NCBI RefSeq assembly: GCF_018861905.1
Contig: NZ_JAHLDU010000005.1
Location: 1-64,000, forward strand
Direction: 5' to 3'
Length of the DNA stretch: 64,000 nucleotides
From: Clostridium sp. DSM 17811
Lineage (GTDB): Bacteria; Bacillota; Clostridia; Clostridiales; Clostridiaceae
Positions 49,079 through 57,832 of this stretch are shown piece by piece. Each line of letters opens with the position of its first letter. The first letter of the stretch is position 1. The notes beneath the pieces are model-generated. The model was given only the letters and a program-made list of their open reading frames with translations. It searched no databases and had not been told where the DNA came from. The translations under genes were made by a program, and so were the position numbers.

Positions 49079-49855
49079 ATGGAGAAAAAGCTTGAGAAAT
49101 ATGCTGTATTAAATAACAAGGGAGGTGTGGGTAAAAGCACTATTGCCGTGAATATTGCACATGGTCTTGCTATAGCAGGTAAAAAAGTATTACTTATAGA
49201 TATGGATGGACAAAATGATGCAAGCCTCTTCCTTGGGTTTAATCAAGAAGATTATAAAAACAGCTTATATGATATTATAGTTAAACATGAAGATACCTGT
49301 ATTAGTGATTGCATAATCAAGGCAAGAGATAATTTGGATTTACTACCTTCAAGATATGTTGACCGAATCAATGAAGAACTTTATAAAGAACCTAGTATAA
49401 GATCGTTTTTTAATGATAAATTCAAGGGATTAGAGAAGCTTAATTATGACTATGTGATTGTAGACTGTGGACCCCAGCGATGCAAGATCAATGATGCGGT
49501 TTTGTATTTTGTAGATGGTATTATAGTGCCAGTTCAGGTAGAAGCTGCATCTGTAAGAGCTATAGGAAATATTTATGAGTACCTTTTTGACTTGCACTTG
49601 GATCAAAGTATGATTTCTCTTGTGGTACCCAATATGTTTGATAAGAGAACCAGTGATGGTAAGGAAAATATGGAGTTTATGAAAGAATTTTTTTCTGATA
49701 CGGATATATTAACAGCACCTATTCATCGAAGAATTAAAATTACCGAAAGCGGTAAGATGGGGAAAACAGTTTTTGAATGTGATGAAGAGTCTTCAAAGCA
49801 ATTTGAGCATATAGTTGAAAGGCTGGTGAGTATCCATGGCAGTAAAGGTTGTTAA
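49079..49855 (+). CDS. ParA-family ATPase of the chemosensory cluster
   Basis: 258 residues. Deviant Walker A NNKGGVGKSTIAVNIA, switch I region LIDMDGQNDASLFLGF and Walker B VIVDCGPQRCKINDA. AAGGAGG precedes the ATG. The position between cheA and a CheW gene, far from the replication origin genes and without parB, matches ParC/PpfA-type ATPases that position chemosensory arrays before division. Its 3' end overlaps the next gene by 20 bases, so the two are translated together. Confidence 0.88.
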   Translation: MEKKLEKYAVLNNKGGVGKSTIAVNIAHGLAIAGKKVLLIDMDGQNDASLFLGFNQEDYKNSLYDIIVKHEDTCISDCIIKARDNLDLLPSRYVDRINEELYKEPSIRSFFNDKFKGLEKLNYDYVIVDCGPQRCKINDAVLYFVDGIIVPVQVEAASVRAIGNIYEYLFDLHLDQSMISLVVPNMFDKRTSDGKENMEFMKEFFSDTDILTAPIHRRIKITESGKMGKTVFECDEESSKQFEHIVERLVSIHGSKGC

Positions 49856-51440
49856 AAAAAGCTCGGATAACTTTGAAAAGATGAAAAGAGAAATGACTGC
49901 AAAAAAACAGAAGGCTAAGATGAAGCAAGAGCAAGTTACTTCGCAGATAGACATAGAAAACAAGGATTGCTTAATGCAGAAACAGGACCAATGCATAAAG
50001 ACAGGGATAGAAACTATTACAGCTGTAAAGAAAATTGAAGTTATAGTATTTAAGGTGGATGAGGAAGAATTTGCATTAAGAATATCTTATATAAAAGAAA
50101 TTATTAGAGTTCCAATACTTCAGAAAATTCCAAATGCACCACAATATATAACTGGCTTATGCTGCCTAAGAGGTGATTTGCTTCCTGTTATTGATAGTAG
50201 AAAATTGTTCAATATGCCTCATAAGGAATTTGATGACTGCAGTAGAATTATTGTTACAGATATCCACGACAAAAGGATCGGACTTATATGTGATAAGGTT
50301 TCGGAAGTAATAACTGTTGAAGAGTCAGCTATTAAAGAGCCACCCAGTAGCATTAAGGGGATTGATGGTGGAGTTATAAATTCTATTCTCATACTCAATA
50401 ATGGGAAAAGAGTGGTGATGCTTCTTGATGCTGAGAAAATCACAAAAGCTTACGACCTTTCTGATGTAGCAAAAGAGCAACATAGGTCTGCGGACAATTT
50501 AGAAGGCAAAGAAAAAGAAGAAGAAGAGCAAATTATCATATTTAATATTGGCGTAGGAGAGTATGGATTCAACATTAATTATGTAAAGGAAATAATAAGG
50601 TTGCCAGCAATAATGAAGGTGCCTAATACACCTAGTTTCATTGAAGGGGTATTTTCTATCAGAAATCAGCTTATAGCAGTTGTTAATCTAGGCAAACTTC
50701 TTGGTATGGATTTCAAACAGCCTGACGAGTATAGTCGTGTGGTAATTATAAACAATGGTAGCTTTTCATTTGGAATAATAGTTGATAAAGTATCACATGT
50801 TATGGTGGTTGCTAAGAGATTATTTAAAAAGAGCAATGAGATTACCAATAGTTTCTATGTCCAAGGAATTTACAATCTGAATAAGGGCAAAAGATTGATA
50901 ATAATGCTGGAGCCGCTTAAACTTATTAGTTCTGAGGAGACTAGAGGTGTTGTAGGTATTGATCTCAAAGAAGGTGTAAAGGACAAATCATTAAATGTAA
51001 GTGATGAAGATAATAATTTTGAACATATCGTGATTTTTAAACTGGACGAAGAAGAATACGGAATAAAAATTAGCAATGTACAAGAAATCAATAGAATGAG
51101 CGAAATAACTCATATTCCTGGTGCTCCTGTTTTTATTAACGGTATGGTTAATTTGCGAGGAGATATAATACCAATATTAAATCTTAGAAAACTGTTCACA
51201 GCTCATGATTCAGGTTCTTATTGTGAATCCAAGTTTTTAGTTGTAGAGTTCAAGAAAATGAAAATAGGTATCATGATAGACTCAGCTTCTGAGGTTTTAA
51301 AGGTTTCAAAAAATTATCTTGAAGAAGCATCGGAAGTATTTGATAGAAATAATAGCTATATAGACAAAATAGCAAAACTAAATAATGGAAAGAGAGTTGT
51401 TTTAATTTTGAATCTTAGAGCTGTGCTAAGTTTTATGTGA
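49836..51440 (+). CDS. triple-domain CheW coupling protein (second)
   Basis: 534 residues. A basic N-terminal tail of ~65 residues (KMKREMTAKKQKAKMKQEQV) precedes three CheW domains at about 68-205, 228-365 and 395-532. Hallmarks: NAPQYITGLCCLRGDLLPVI, TPSFIEGVFSIRNQLIAVV and GAPVFINGMVNLRGDIIPIL. The first CheW triple lacks such a tail. The start overlaps parA. Last gene of the operon. The tail is a candidate ParA-contact region because many ParA partners use short basic N-termini. Confidence 0.93.
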   Translation: MAVKVVKKSSDNFEKMKREMTAKKQKAKMKQEQVTSQIDIENKDCLMQKQDQCIKTGIETITAVKKIEVIVFKVDEEEFALRISYIKEIIRVPILQKIPNAPQYITGLCCLRGDLLPVIDSRKLFNMPHKEFDDCSRIIVTDIHDKRIGLICDKVSEVITVEESAIKEPPSSIKGIDGGVINSILILNNGKRVVMLLDAEKITKAYDLSDVAKEQHRSADNLEGKEKEEEEQIIIFNIGVGEYGFNINYVKEIIRLPAIMKVPNTPSFIEGVFSIRNQLIAVVNLGKLLGMDFKQPDEYSRVVIINNGSFSFGIIVDKVSHVMVVAKRLFKKSNEITNSFYVQGIYNLNKGKRLIIMLEPLKLISSEETRGVVGIDLKEGVKDKSLNVSDEDNNFEHIVIFKLDEEEYGIKISNVQEINRMSEITHIPGAPVFINGMVNLRGDIIPILNLRKLFTAHDSGSYCESKFLVVEFKKMKIGIMIDSASEVLKVSKNYLEEASEVFDRNNSYIDKIAKLNNGKRVVLILNLRAVLSFM

Positions 51441-51463
51441 AAGTAAGTGCATACTTTAGTAAT

Positions 51464-51500
51464 CAGTAAATGAAGACCACCTTTTTCTATTCATTTACTG
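51464..51500 (+). terminator. hairpin closing the chemosensory operon
   Basis: CAGTAAATGAA pairs exactly with TTCATTTACTG over a 15-base loop holding five T. There is no T-run after it, so it is a moderate candidate. Confidence 0.45.
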
Positions 51501-51630
51501 GAATTGGGTTAAGATAGATCCATATTTAAACTAAAATCTCTTTCAGACATAGCAAAAACATCTAAACTATAATTTGTACGCCCCATAACGTATTAAAAAA
51601 TGCCTGTAGTTTTAGTATTGTATAACATGT

Positions 51631-51755
51631 TTCTTTCAATGGACAGTGATAAATTAGATACGGTTCGCCTCCATCATACAAGAATAACAATTTTGATACA
51701 ATGGAAAACCTTTGAAATTCAAGGGTTTTGTTGTTTTTTGGATTTAATAGAGTAG
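51631..51755 (+). repeat. direct repeat copy 2 with ssrA 3' end (att-like remnant)
   Basis: Shares TTCTTTCAATGGACAGTGAT, TACGGTTCGCCTCCA and TTGATACAATGGAAAACC with copy 1. It holds TCGCCTCCATCA (51665-51676, one mismatch to the ssrA end) and a similar terminator. The two copies are 13.4 kb apart and bracket the chemosensory operon. Confidence 0.8.
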
Positions 51756-51940
51756 GATTTTCAGAGTTTTAAGTTTGGAGTTATGTACTTTTATATTTTA
51801 TTGAACTATTTAATTTAGATAATTAATTTATAAGTTAATATATTTAATATTTAAACGAATAAAAGTAAAAATATTTAATATTAATATTGATTTTATTAAA
51901 AAACAGTAATATAATAAAATTATGGAGAGTGATGATTAGT

Positions 51941-52303
51941 ATGGCATACAAAATAATAACTCAGTGCCCAGTATGTTCTTCAAAACTTACTGTTACAAAA
52001 CTAAAATGTAAAAAGTGCGACACTGTTATTGAAAATGACTTTGAATTATCTAAGTTCTCTTATTTAACCATGGAACAGCTAAATTTTGTTGAGGTCTTTA
52101 TAAAATGCCGAGGTAATATTAAAGATGTTGAAAAGGAACTAGGAATATCTTATCCTACAGTTCGAGGTAAGCTGGAGGATCTAATTGCATCCTTAGGATA
52201 TACACAAATCAAAGAAAAAGAGGATAACAGTGCTGATGTGATTGATAAGCTTGAAAAGGGAGAAATTACAGCCGAGCAAGCATTAAATTTATTAAGAAAA
52301 TAG
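51941..52303 (+). CDS. DUF2089 family protein
   Basis: 120 residues from ATG 51941. An in-frame ATG at 51932 is possible but only four bases from GGAG. N-terminal zinc-ribbon with CPVCSSKLTVTKLKCKKCDT. A helix-turn-helix-like part follows (VEKELGISYPTVRGKLEDLI), and the C-terminus KLEKGEITAEQALNLL resembles SHOCT-type helices. It is probably a transcriptional regulator of its own small operon. Confidence 0.85.
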   Translation: MAYKIITQCPVCSSKLTVTKLKCKKCDTVIENDFELSKFSYLTMEQLNFVEVFIKCRGNIKDVEKELGISYPTVRGKLEDLIASLGYTQIKEKEDNSADVIDKLEKGEITAEQALNLLRK

Positions 52304-52325
52304 TAGTTAAAGGAGTTGTATTATA

Positions 52326-52697
52326 ATGAATGAAGAGGTAATGAGAGTATTAAAAATGCTAGAAGAGGGAAAAATTGATTCGCAAAAAGCCGGGCAGTTA
52401 ATAGAAGCTTTAAATGAAACAAAAAAAATTATTCCAGTTACTGCGAACAATGCAGATAAAATACTTAAAATTAAGGTTAATTCATCAACTGGAGATAACG
52501 TAAATGTAAATATACCTGTAAAGTTTATAAAAACTTTAGGAAGTGCTATTAAGAGAATACCTAAGGTAGAAGGAGTAGAAGGCATTGAGGACATAGATAT
52601 ACAGGCTATTCTTCAAGCTGTAGGCGAGGGATTAGATGGAAAAATTGTAGATGTGAAAAGTGAAAAGGGAGACATTGTAGAAATTATAGTTGAGTAG
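52326..52697 (+). CDS. SHOCT-like / YvlB-type small protein
   Basis: 123 residues. N-terminus MNEEVMRVLKMLEEGKIDSQ and KAGQLIEALNETKK forms the same helix-turn-helix-like motif as the end of the DUF2089 protein. The rest is beta-rich (VNVNIPVKFIKTLGSAI, DGKIVDVKSEKGDIVEIIV). Proteins of this kind occur with LiaF/YvlB-type envelope-stress genes. Function unknown. Same operon as the preceding gene. Confidence 0.7.
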   Translation: MNEEVMRVLKMLEEGKIDSQKAGQLIEALNETKKIIPVTANNADKILKIKVNSSTGDNVNVNIPVKFIKTLGSAIKRIPKVEGVEGIEDIDIQAILQAVGEGLDGKIVDVKSEKGDIVEIIVE

Positions 52698-52721
52698 CAG
52701 CACTGGAGGTGACTATTATCT

Positions 52722-52982
52722 ATGAGAATTTATATAAGAGAAAAAACAGGCAGGAAGTTTTTTATTCCTGTGCCATTAGGTATTGCAGGTGCTGCTTGCA
52801 AAATAGCTGATTTTGTATTTAAGAGGATAGATAAGCATATTGATGCTCAGACAAAAGAAATACTAGATTGTATAGATTTTAATGAACTTGCAAAAAGCTT
52901 GAAGTATTTGAAAGGCTACAAGGGACTGAAAATGGTGGAAGTAAAATCACAGGAAGGCGATGAAGTAACTATAATTTTGTAA
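52722..52982 (+). CDS. small protein of the DUF2089 operon
   Basis: 86 residues. Segment GRKFFIPVPLGIAGAACKI is followed by a helix KSLKYLKGYKGLKMVEVKS and ends EGDEVTIIL, much like the end of the previous protein (EKGDIVEIIVE). It is probably a related family member. GGAGGTG precedes the ATG. Confidence 0.65.
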   Translation: MRIYIREKTGRKFFIPVPLGIAGAACKIADFVFKRIDKHIDAQTKEILDCIDFNELAKSLKYLKGYKGLKMVEVKSQEGDEVTIIL

Positions 52983-53028
52983 TCTGATTTTCAATATACA
53001 TTTTTTAGGCTATACAGCTGACCCCGTT

Positions 53029-53060
53029 GTAAAAACCGGAACGAAGTGACTAGTTTTTAC
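53029..53060 (+). terminator. palindromic hairpin after the DUF2089 operon
   Basis: Perfect 8-bp stem GTAAAAAC/GTTTTTAC around a CGGAACGAAGTGAC loop. The loop motif AAAACCGGAACGA also occurs at 24513. It may be a dispersed repeat acting as a terminator. The rest of the 345-bp gap 52983-53327 shows no gene. Confidence 0.5.
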
Positions 53061-53327
53061 TTGGTAATGTAAGCAAAATAAATACACAAACTAAATTGAC
53101 TAAATTGTTACAAGAATTTATGCGTAAAGCCAACTCTCTTTATGGGTGGGATGGATAAATTAATAAAATATAACAATAGACATGGTTATTTTAGTACGAT
53201 ATAATATACTTGGGTTTTGAAACGACCCATATACTATCATTAATGTGTCAATTGTGATACTTGATAGTGAAATTCTTGAAGAATACATATAGTTTTTATA
53301 AATATTAAAGCAAAAAAAGGAGTTATA

Positions 53328-54842
53328 ATGAAATACGAATATAAAACACTTGCTAATATTAGACACAAAGTTTTTACGGCCGTAAGTAAGATGGCTTTTG
53401 AAGACAATTTAAAAGAAATGGGAAATATTCCATATGAGATTATTACTGGAGATGTGGGTAAGTATAGAGAAAGTACATTTCTTGAAAGAGCAATAGTTAG
53501 TGAGCGAATCCGTTTGGCAATGGGACTAAATTTAAGATTAAATGATAAATCAAGAGCAATTACAGAAGGGTTAGAGGAAGCAACAAAACCTTCAAAATAT
53601 TATGAACCGCCACTTGTAAATATTATAAAATTTGCTTGTAATTCTTGTCCAACAAATAGCTATGAAGTTACAAATATGTGCCGTGGCTGCCTAGCACACC
53701 CTTGTGTAGAGGTTTGTCCTAAAGGCGCAGTTAGTATAGTAAATGGGAAAAGTGTTATTGATCAGGAAAAATGTATAAAGTGTGGTTTATGTGCTAAAGT
53801 CTGTCCATATTCAGCAATAATAAAACATGAGCGACCATGTGCCAAGGCATGTGGGGTGGATGCAATATATACTGATGAATATGGCAGAGCATCAATAGAT
53901 TATGATAAATGTGTTAGCTGTGGAATGTGTTTGGTAAATTGTCCTTTTGGAGCAATATCTGATAAAAGCCAAATATTCCAACTAATTCAGGCAATTAATC
54001 AAAAGGAAGAAGTAATTGCAATTGTAGCTCCATCATATGTGGGTCAGTTTGGTAGAAATGTTGGGTTTAATGATTTTAAAACAGCGATGATTACAATTGG
54101 ATTTAAAGATGTTGTTGAAGTTGCGATTGGTGCAGATATTTGTACAATTGAGGAGGCAAATGATTTTATAGAGAATGTACCTGAAAACCTTTCATTTATG
54201 GGTACTTCATGTTGTCCTGCTTGGTCTGTTATGGCTAAAAAATTATATCCGGAGCATGCCGAAAATATTTCAATGACTTTGACTCCAATGGTTTTTGCTG
54301 CTCGATTTGTGAGAGAAAAACATAAAGATGCAAAGATTGTTTTTGTTGGGCCATGTAGCGCGAAAAAATTAGAAGCTTCCAGAAAAAGCGTAAAAAGTGA
54401 AGTAGATTTTGTAATTACATATGAGGAATTATCTGGAATGCTTGAAGCCAAAGAAGTAGCAATAATTGGTACAGATATGAGCTTGAGTAATGAAGCAACT
54501 GGTTCAGGAAGAGGATTTGCTGTTGCAGGCGGAGTCGCTAAGGCTGTAGCTGATTTGATAATAAAAGAACATCCAGGGCGAGAGGTGAAGATTAAAGCTG
54601 CAAATGGTCTGAGAGAATGTAGGGATATGTGTAATGATGCCGCAAAAGGAAAGTATGATGGATATCTCCTTGAAGGAATGGCATGTCCGGGTGGATGTGT
54701 GGCTGGAGCTGGGTGTATGGTCAAACCTAACATAGCTGGTGCTCAGGTTAAACAAGCGACTAAAAATTCTGAACTTAAGATTTCAGATGAGTCTAAATAT
54801 GCTGATAAAATTTACTTGTTAGATGAAAAAAATCTAGAGTAA
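53328..54842 (+). CDS. monomeric [FeFe] hydrogenase, group B type
   Basis: 504 residues. Cysteine-rich N-terminal ferredoxin-like part (CRGCLAHPCVEVCPKGA, CIKCGLCAKVCPYSAI, CVSCGMCLVNCPFGAI). H-cluster motifs follow: L1 as MGTSCCPAW, L2 as VGPCSAKKLEA and L3 as EGMACPGGCVAGAG. The TSCCP form of L1 and the GPC form of L2 indicate the group B-like enzymes, whose physiological role is not settled, rather than the main fermentative hydrogenase. Starts after AAAGGAG. It stands alone with no maturases nearby. Confidence 0.88.
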   Translation: MKYEYKTLANIRHKVFTAVSKMAFEDNLKEMGNIPYEIITGDVGKYRESTFLERAIVSERIRLAMGLNLRLNDKSRAITEGLEEATKPSKYYEPPLVNIIKFACNSCPTNSYEVTNMCRGCLAHPCVEVCPKGAVSIVNGKSVIDQEKCIKCGLCAKVCPYSAIIKHERPCAKACGVDAIYTDEYGRASIDYDKCVSCGMCLVNCPFGAISDKSQIFQLIQAINQKEEVIAIVAPSYVGQFGRNVGFNDFKTAMITIGFKDVVEVAIGADICTIEEANDFIENVPENLSFMGTSCCPAWSVMAKKLYPEHAENISMTLTPMVFAARFVREKHKDAKIVFVGPCSAKKLEASRKSVKSEVDFVITYEELSGMLEAKEVAIIGTDMSLSNEATGSGRGFAVAGGVAKAVADLIIKEHPGREVKIKAANGLRECRDMCNDAAKGKYDGYLLEGMACPGGCVAGAGCMVKPNIAGAQVKQATKNSELKISDESKYADKIYLLDEKNLE

Positions 54843-54860
54843 AATAGAAAATATTAGCAA

Positions 54861-54884
54861 GAAGAAACTGTTTCCAGTTTCTTC
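54861..54884 (+). terminator. hairpin after hydrogenase
   Basis: 10-bp stem GAAGAAACTG/CAGTTTCTTC with a 4-base loop, no T run. Confidence 0.5.
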
Positions 54885-54898
54885 TATGGAGTCGGATC

Positions 54899-54938
54899 AG
54901 AAACCCATAACTAATTAATTAGTTGTGGGTTTTCTTTA
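54899..54938 (+). terminator. terminator hairpin, copy of that at 30.6 kb
   Basis: AGAAACCCATAACTAA pairs with TTAGTTGTGGGTTTTCT, then TTT. Nearly identical to the hairpin at 30636-30677. Confidence 0.8.
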
Positions 54939-55107
54939 ATTAATATAGTATAAAGAAAAATAACAATCAATAAAAACCTTATAAGAAATTGTCTCATACT
55001 ATTAGAATATATCACCTTAGATTAGGTATATATTTTAATGAACAGGATCTCTACATTCTTCAACCTTAAGTTCTGCATTAAGTTGCTCACATAACTTTTT
55101 AAATCTT

Positions 55108-55398
55108 CTATTTTTTTACGCTCATACCAACCACTCTTTTTCTTATTGTAATTACATCATGTGTAAGAGAGCGGTGATTTATAAAATTTTTGCAAGTTTT
55201 ATAACTTCCTCTGGATGCTAAGGCCACTCCTGTCTCTGCATTATTATTGATATATTCTTTTAACCATTCATACTCATTTTGATCCATTTCGTATTGCTTC
55301 GTTTCTTTATTCACCATACTAGAAGATAATTCTATATCGTTAACGTCTCTAATTTTAAGATGATTAATTTTCATAGTTTCCTTGATAAGTATTTTCAT
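55108..55398 (-). CDS. small protein, unknown
   Basis: 96 residues from ATG 55398 with AGGAGGC upstream on the minus strand. Contains NEYEWLKEYINNNAETGVAL and RGSYKTCKNFINHRS. Soluble, charged, ends VVGMSVKK. No family recognised. The good ribosome site supports a real gene. Confidence 0.55.
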   Translation of the reverse strand: MKILIKETMKINHLKIRDVNDIELSSSMVNKETKQYEMDQNEYEWLKEYINNNAETGVALASRGSYKTCKNFINHRSLTHDVITIRKRVVGMSVKK

Positions 55399-55903
55399 TT
55401 TAAAGCCTCCTCTTAATATTTATACAATAAGTACACTATATATTTATATAATAATTACAAACAACAATTTTCGACAAAATAAAGATAATAGTATATTACC
55501 TTAATTTTATAAAAATAGCAACAACCCTTACTACTTTAAAAATAATAGGTAAAGTAAAAGGTTTAGATCTAATATTTTTAATAATGATTAGTCAGGCATA
55601 TTCATTATTTACCCAATAGATGGTTGATGAGTATAAGAAACATCTTAACAGTATTTCTAATATAATGTTATCTACTATAAACATAATAATATATATGATA
55701 CTAAGGATAACAGTCAATAATAGAGATAGAACTATGAGCGGAGTATATGGTTTGTCCTAATGAGCAAAAATGGATGCAAGAACATTTTAAGCGAGCTTTA
55801 TCAGAGCTGTAGTAAAATCTTAATAGGGATTATAATCTCTTTATGCGATATTGTAGTAAATAGAAAAAATTAAAAGAGTTAGTTTTATGAAGGGGGGATA
55901 AGT
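55399..55903 (+). other. 505-bp region upstream of kdp
   Basis: AT-rich. It carries a 21-codon frame (55747-55812, ending HFKRALSEL) with a poorly placed ribosome site, and no recognised c-di-AMP riboswitch. The kdp promoter and any KdpE site should be here, but I cannot pick them by eye. Confidence 0.5.
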
Positions 55904-56011
55904 ATGTTTGACATATTATTTTTAGGAATTATAGTTGCTTTTTATATAATATTTACTTTTTTTATTAAGTGGTGTGAAAGACAAGTTATTAATAATAATA
56001 ATAATAATTAG
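55904..56011 (+). CDS. kdp-leader small membrane peptide
   Basis: 35 residues from ATG 55904 with a GGGGGG site. One membrane helix (ILFLGIIVAFYIIFTFFIKW) and a tail of six Asn from an AAT repeat. Clostridium kdp operons are known to carry short ORFs before kdpA, which supports coding. Role unknown; it may assist pump assembly. Confidence 0.65.
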   Translation: MFDILFLGIIVAFYIIFTFFIKWCERQVINNNNNN

Positions 56012-56029
56012 ATATAAGGGGGATTTGGC

Positions 56030-56107
56030 ATGGTTGGACTAATAATAATTATAATATTGCTGTTTCTTTATTTATTTTATGCTCTTTTCAATCCTGAAAA
56101 ATTTTAA
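56030..56107 (+). CDS. kdpF: KdpF small subunit of the K+ pump
   Basis: 25 residues: MVGLIIIIILLFLYLFYALF then NPEKF. The single helix with a terminal NPEKF is the KdpF signature. It stabilises the KdpFABC complex in the membrane. GGGGGA precedes the ATG, and kdpA begins 27 bp later. Confidence 0.9.
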   Translation: MVGLIIIIILLFLYLFYALFNPEKF

Positions 56108-56133
56108 CGACGTTTCATAAGGAGGTCTATTAA

Positions 56134-57813
56134 ATGGATGTTATGCAAATTATTATACCGTTAATTATTTTCGTTTTAATTATTATTCCTTTAGGAAGAT
56201 ATGTTTATAATGTTCTAAGTGGAGAAAAAAGCTTTGTTGATCCGTTATTTAACAAAGTTGATAATTTAATTTATAAGATTACAGGGATTAAAAAGGATGA
56301 AATGACTTGGAAAACATATGTCTTAGCAATAATAATATCAAATGCAATAATGTGCTTATGTGCTTATATTATTTTAAGGATACAAAGTTTGCACATCTTC
56401 AATCCTAATAATATAACAGCAATGAAGCCAGATTTATCATTTAATACAGCTGTAAGCTTTATAACAAATACTAATCTACAAGGTTATGCTGGGGAATCAG
56501 GAGTATCTTATTTAAGTCAGATGGTAGTAATCACATTTTTAATGTTTACATCTGCATCTACTGGTTTTGCTGCTGCAAGTGCATTTATGAGAGGTATTAT
56601 TGGCAGAAAAAAGACACTTGGAAATTTTTTCGTAGATATGACAAGAATAATTACAAGAATTTTACTTCCATTATCAATATTTGTTACAGTGATTTTAGTA
56701 TCGCAAGGAGTACCTCAAACTCTTGCTCCCAATAAAACTATAACAACAATAGAAAGTAAATATCAAGATATTGCAATGGGGCCAGTTGCATCCCTTGAAT
56801 CAATAAAACATTTAGGAACAAATGGTGGAGGGTTCTTTAATGCAAACTCTGCGCATCCCTTTGAAAACCCAACTCCATTTTCAAATTTAGTTGAACTACT
56901 TTCAATGATGGCACTACCTGGAGCATTAGTTATTGCTTTTGGATTAATGCTAAAAAATAAAAAACAGAGTTGGATGATTTTTATAACAATGGCAGTATTA
57001 CTTGTAATGGTGATTCCAGTTATATACATGTCAGAAAAAGCAGGAAATCCAAACTTAGCTAAAGTAGGGTTGAGTCAAGTTATGGGTAATATGGAAGGCA
57101 AAGAAGTCCGGTTTGGTATAGCAGCATCAGCACTATTTACTACGATTACAACCGCATTTACTACTGGAACTGTAAATACTATGCATGATTCCTTGATGCC
57201 CCTGGGAGGACTTGTACCATTATGGAACATGATGCTCAATGTAGTATTCGGTGGTAAGGGTGTAGGGTTTATGAATATGATGATGTATGCAATAATCACA
57301 GTATTTATTGCAGGCTTAATGGTTGGACGGACACCTGAATTTTTAGGTAAAAAAATAGAAGGTAAAGAGATCAAATTGATCGCACTTGCAATACTCGTGC
57401 ATCCATTTATAATATTATTTCCATCAGCCGTGGCACTTACAACAAAAATGGGACTTAGTTCAATTTCAAACCCAGGCTTTCATGGACTAACTGAAACGAT
57501 TTATCAATTTACATCCTCAGCAGCCAATAACGGTTCAGCATTTGCGGGCTTTAATGGAAACACAATGTTTGCGAATACTACAACTGGTATTGTGATGATC
57601 CTTGGAAGATATTTATCAATAATAATATTGCTTGCTGTTGCAGGTTCTCTAGCATCTAAACATGCTGTTCCTGAAACTATGGCTACATTTAGAACAGATA
57701 ATAGCATATTTGTAGTGATTTTAATTAGTGTTGTAATAATAATAGGTGCTTTGACATTCTTGCCAGCACTTGCGCTTGGACCTATAGCAGAACATTTAAT
57801 GCTGGGTCATTAG
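56134..57813 (+). CDS. kdpA: potassium-transporting ATPase subunit KdpA
   Basis: 559 residues, about ten membrane helices. It forms the K+ channel-like subunit. The four pseudo-repeats of the selectivity filter can be seen around [54 protein letters not shown] and [20 protein letters not shown] precedes the start. Second subunit gene of the operon. Confidence 0.97.
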   Translation: MDVMQIIIPLIIFVLIIIPLGRYVYNVLSGEKSFVDPLFNKVDNLIYKITGIKKDEMTWKTYVLAIIISNAIMCLCAYIILRIQSLHIFNPNNITAMKPDLSFNTAVSFITNTNLQGYAGESGVSYLSQMVVITFLMFTSASTGFAAASAFMRGIIGRKKTLGNFFVDMTRIITRILLPLSIFVTVILVSQGVPQTLAPNKTITTIESKYQDIAMGPVASLESIKHLGTNGGGFFNANSAHPFENPTPFSNLVELLSMMALPGALVIAFGLMLKNKKQSWMIFITMAVLLVMVIPVIYMSEKAGNPNLAKVGLSQVMGNMEGKEVRFGIAASALFTTITTAFTTGTVNTMHDSLMPLGGLVPLWNMMLNVVFGGKGVGFMNMMMYAIITVFIAGLMVGRTPEFLGKKIEGKEIKLIALAILVHPFIILFPSAVALTTKMGLSSISNPGFHGLTETIYQFTSSAANNGSAFAGFNGNTMFANTTTGIVMILGRYLSIIILLAVAGSLASKHAVPETMATFRTDNSIFVVILISVVIIIGALTFLPALALGPIAEHLMLGH

Positions 57814-57832
57814 GAAGGGGTGTAGATATATT

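Larger units (their letters stand above)
51441..51940 (+). other. 500-bp junction after the chemosensory operon
   Basis: Contains an 11-bp inverted repeat (51464-51474 with 51490-51500) that may end the operon, a short minus-strand frame of 25 codons (51509-51586) of unknown meaning, the second ssrA-like direct repeat (51631-51755), and AT-rich DNA leading to the DUF2089 gene. Confidence 0.65.

Noticed and set aside
51509-51586. 25-codon minus-strand frame (begins MGRTNYSLD)
   Set aside because: Looks protein-like but is too short, with no ribosome site. Kept only as a possible relic.
28090-51940. Integrase or transposase responsible for the ssrA insertions
   Set aside because: No tyrosine or serine recombinase or transposase motif is found in any frame of the island, so only attachment remnants are claimed.
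55747-55812. 21-codon frame upstream of kdp as a regulatory leader peptide
   Set aside because: Ribosome site spacing is too short and no attenuator hairpin follows.
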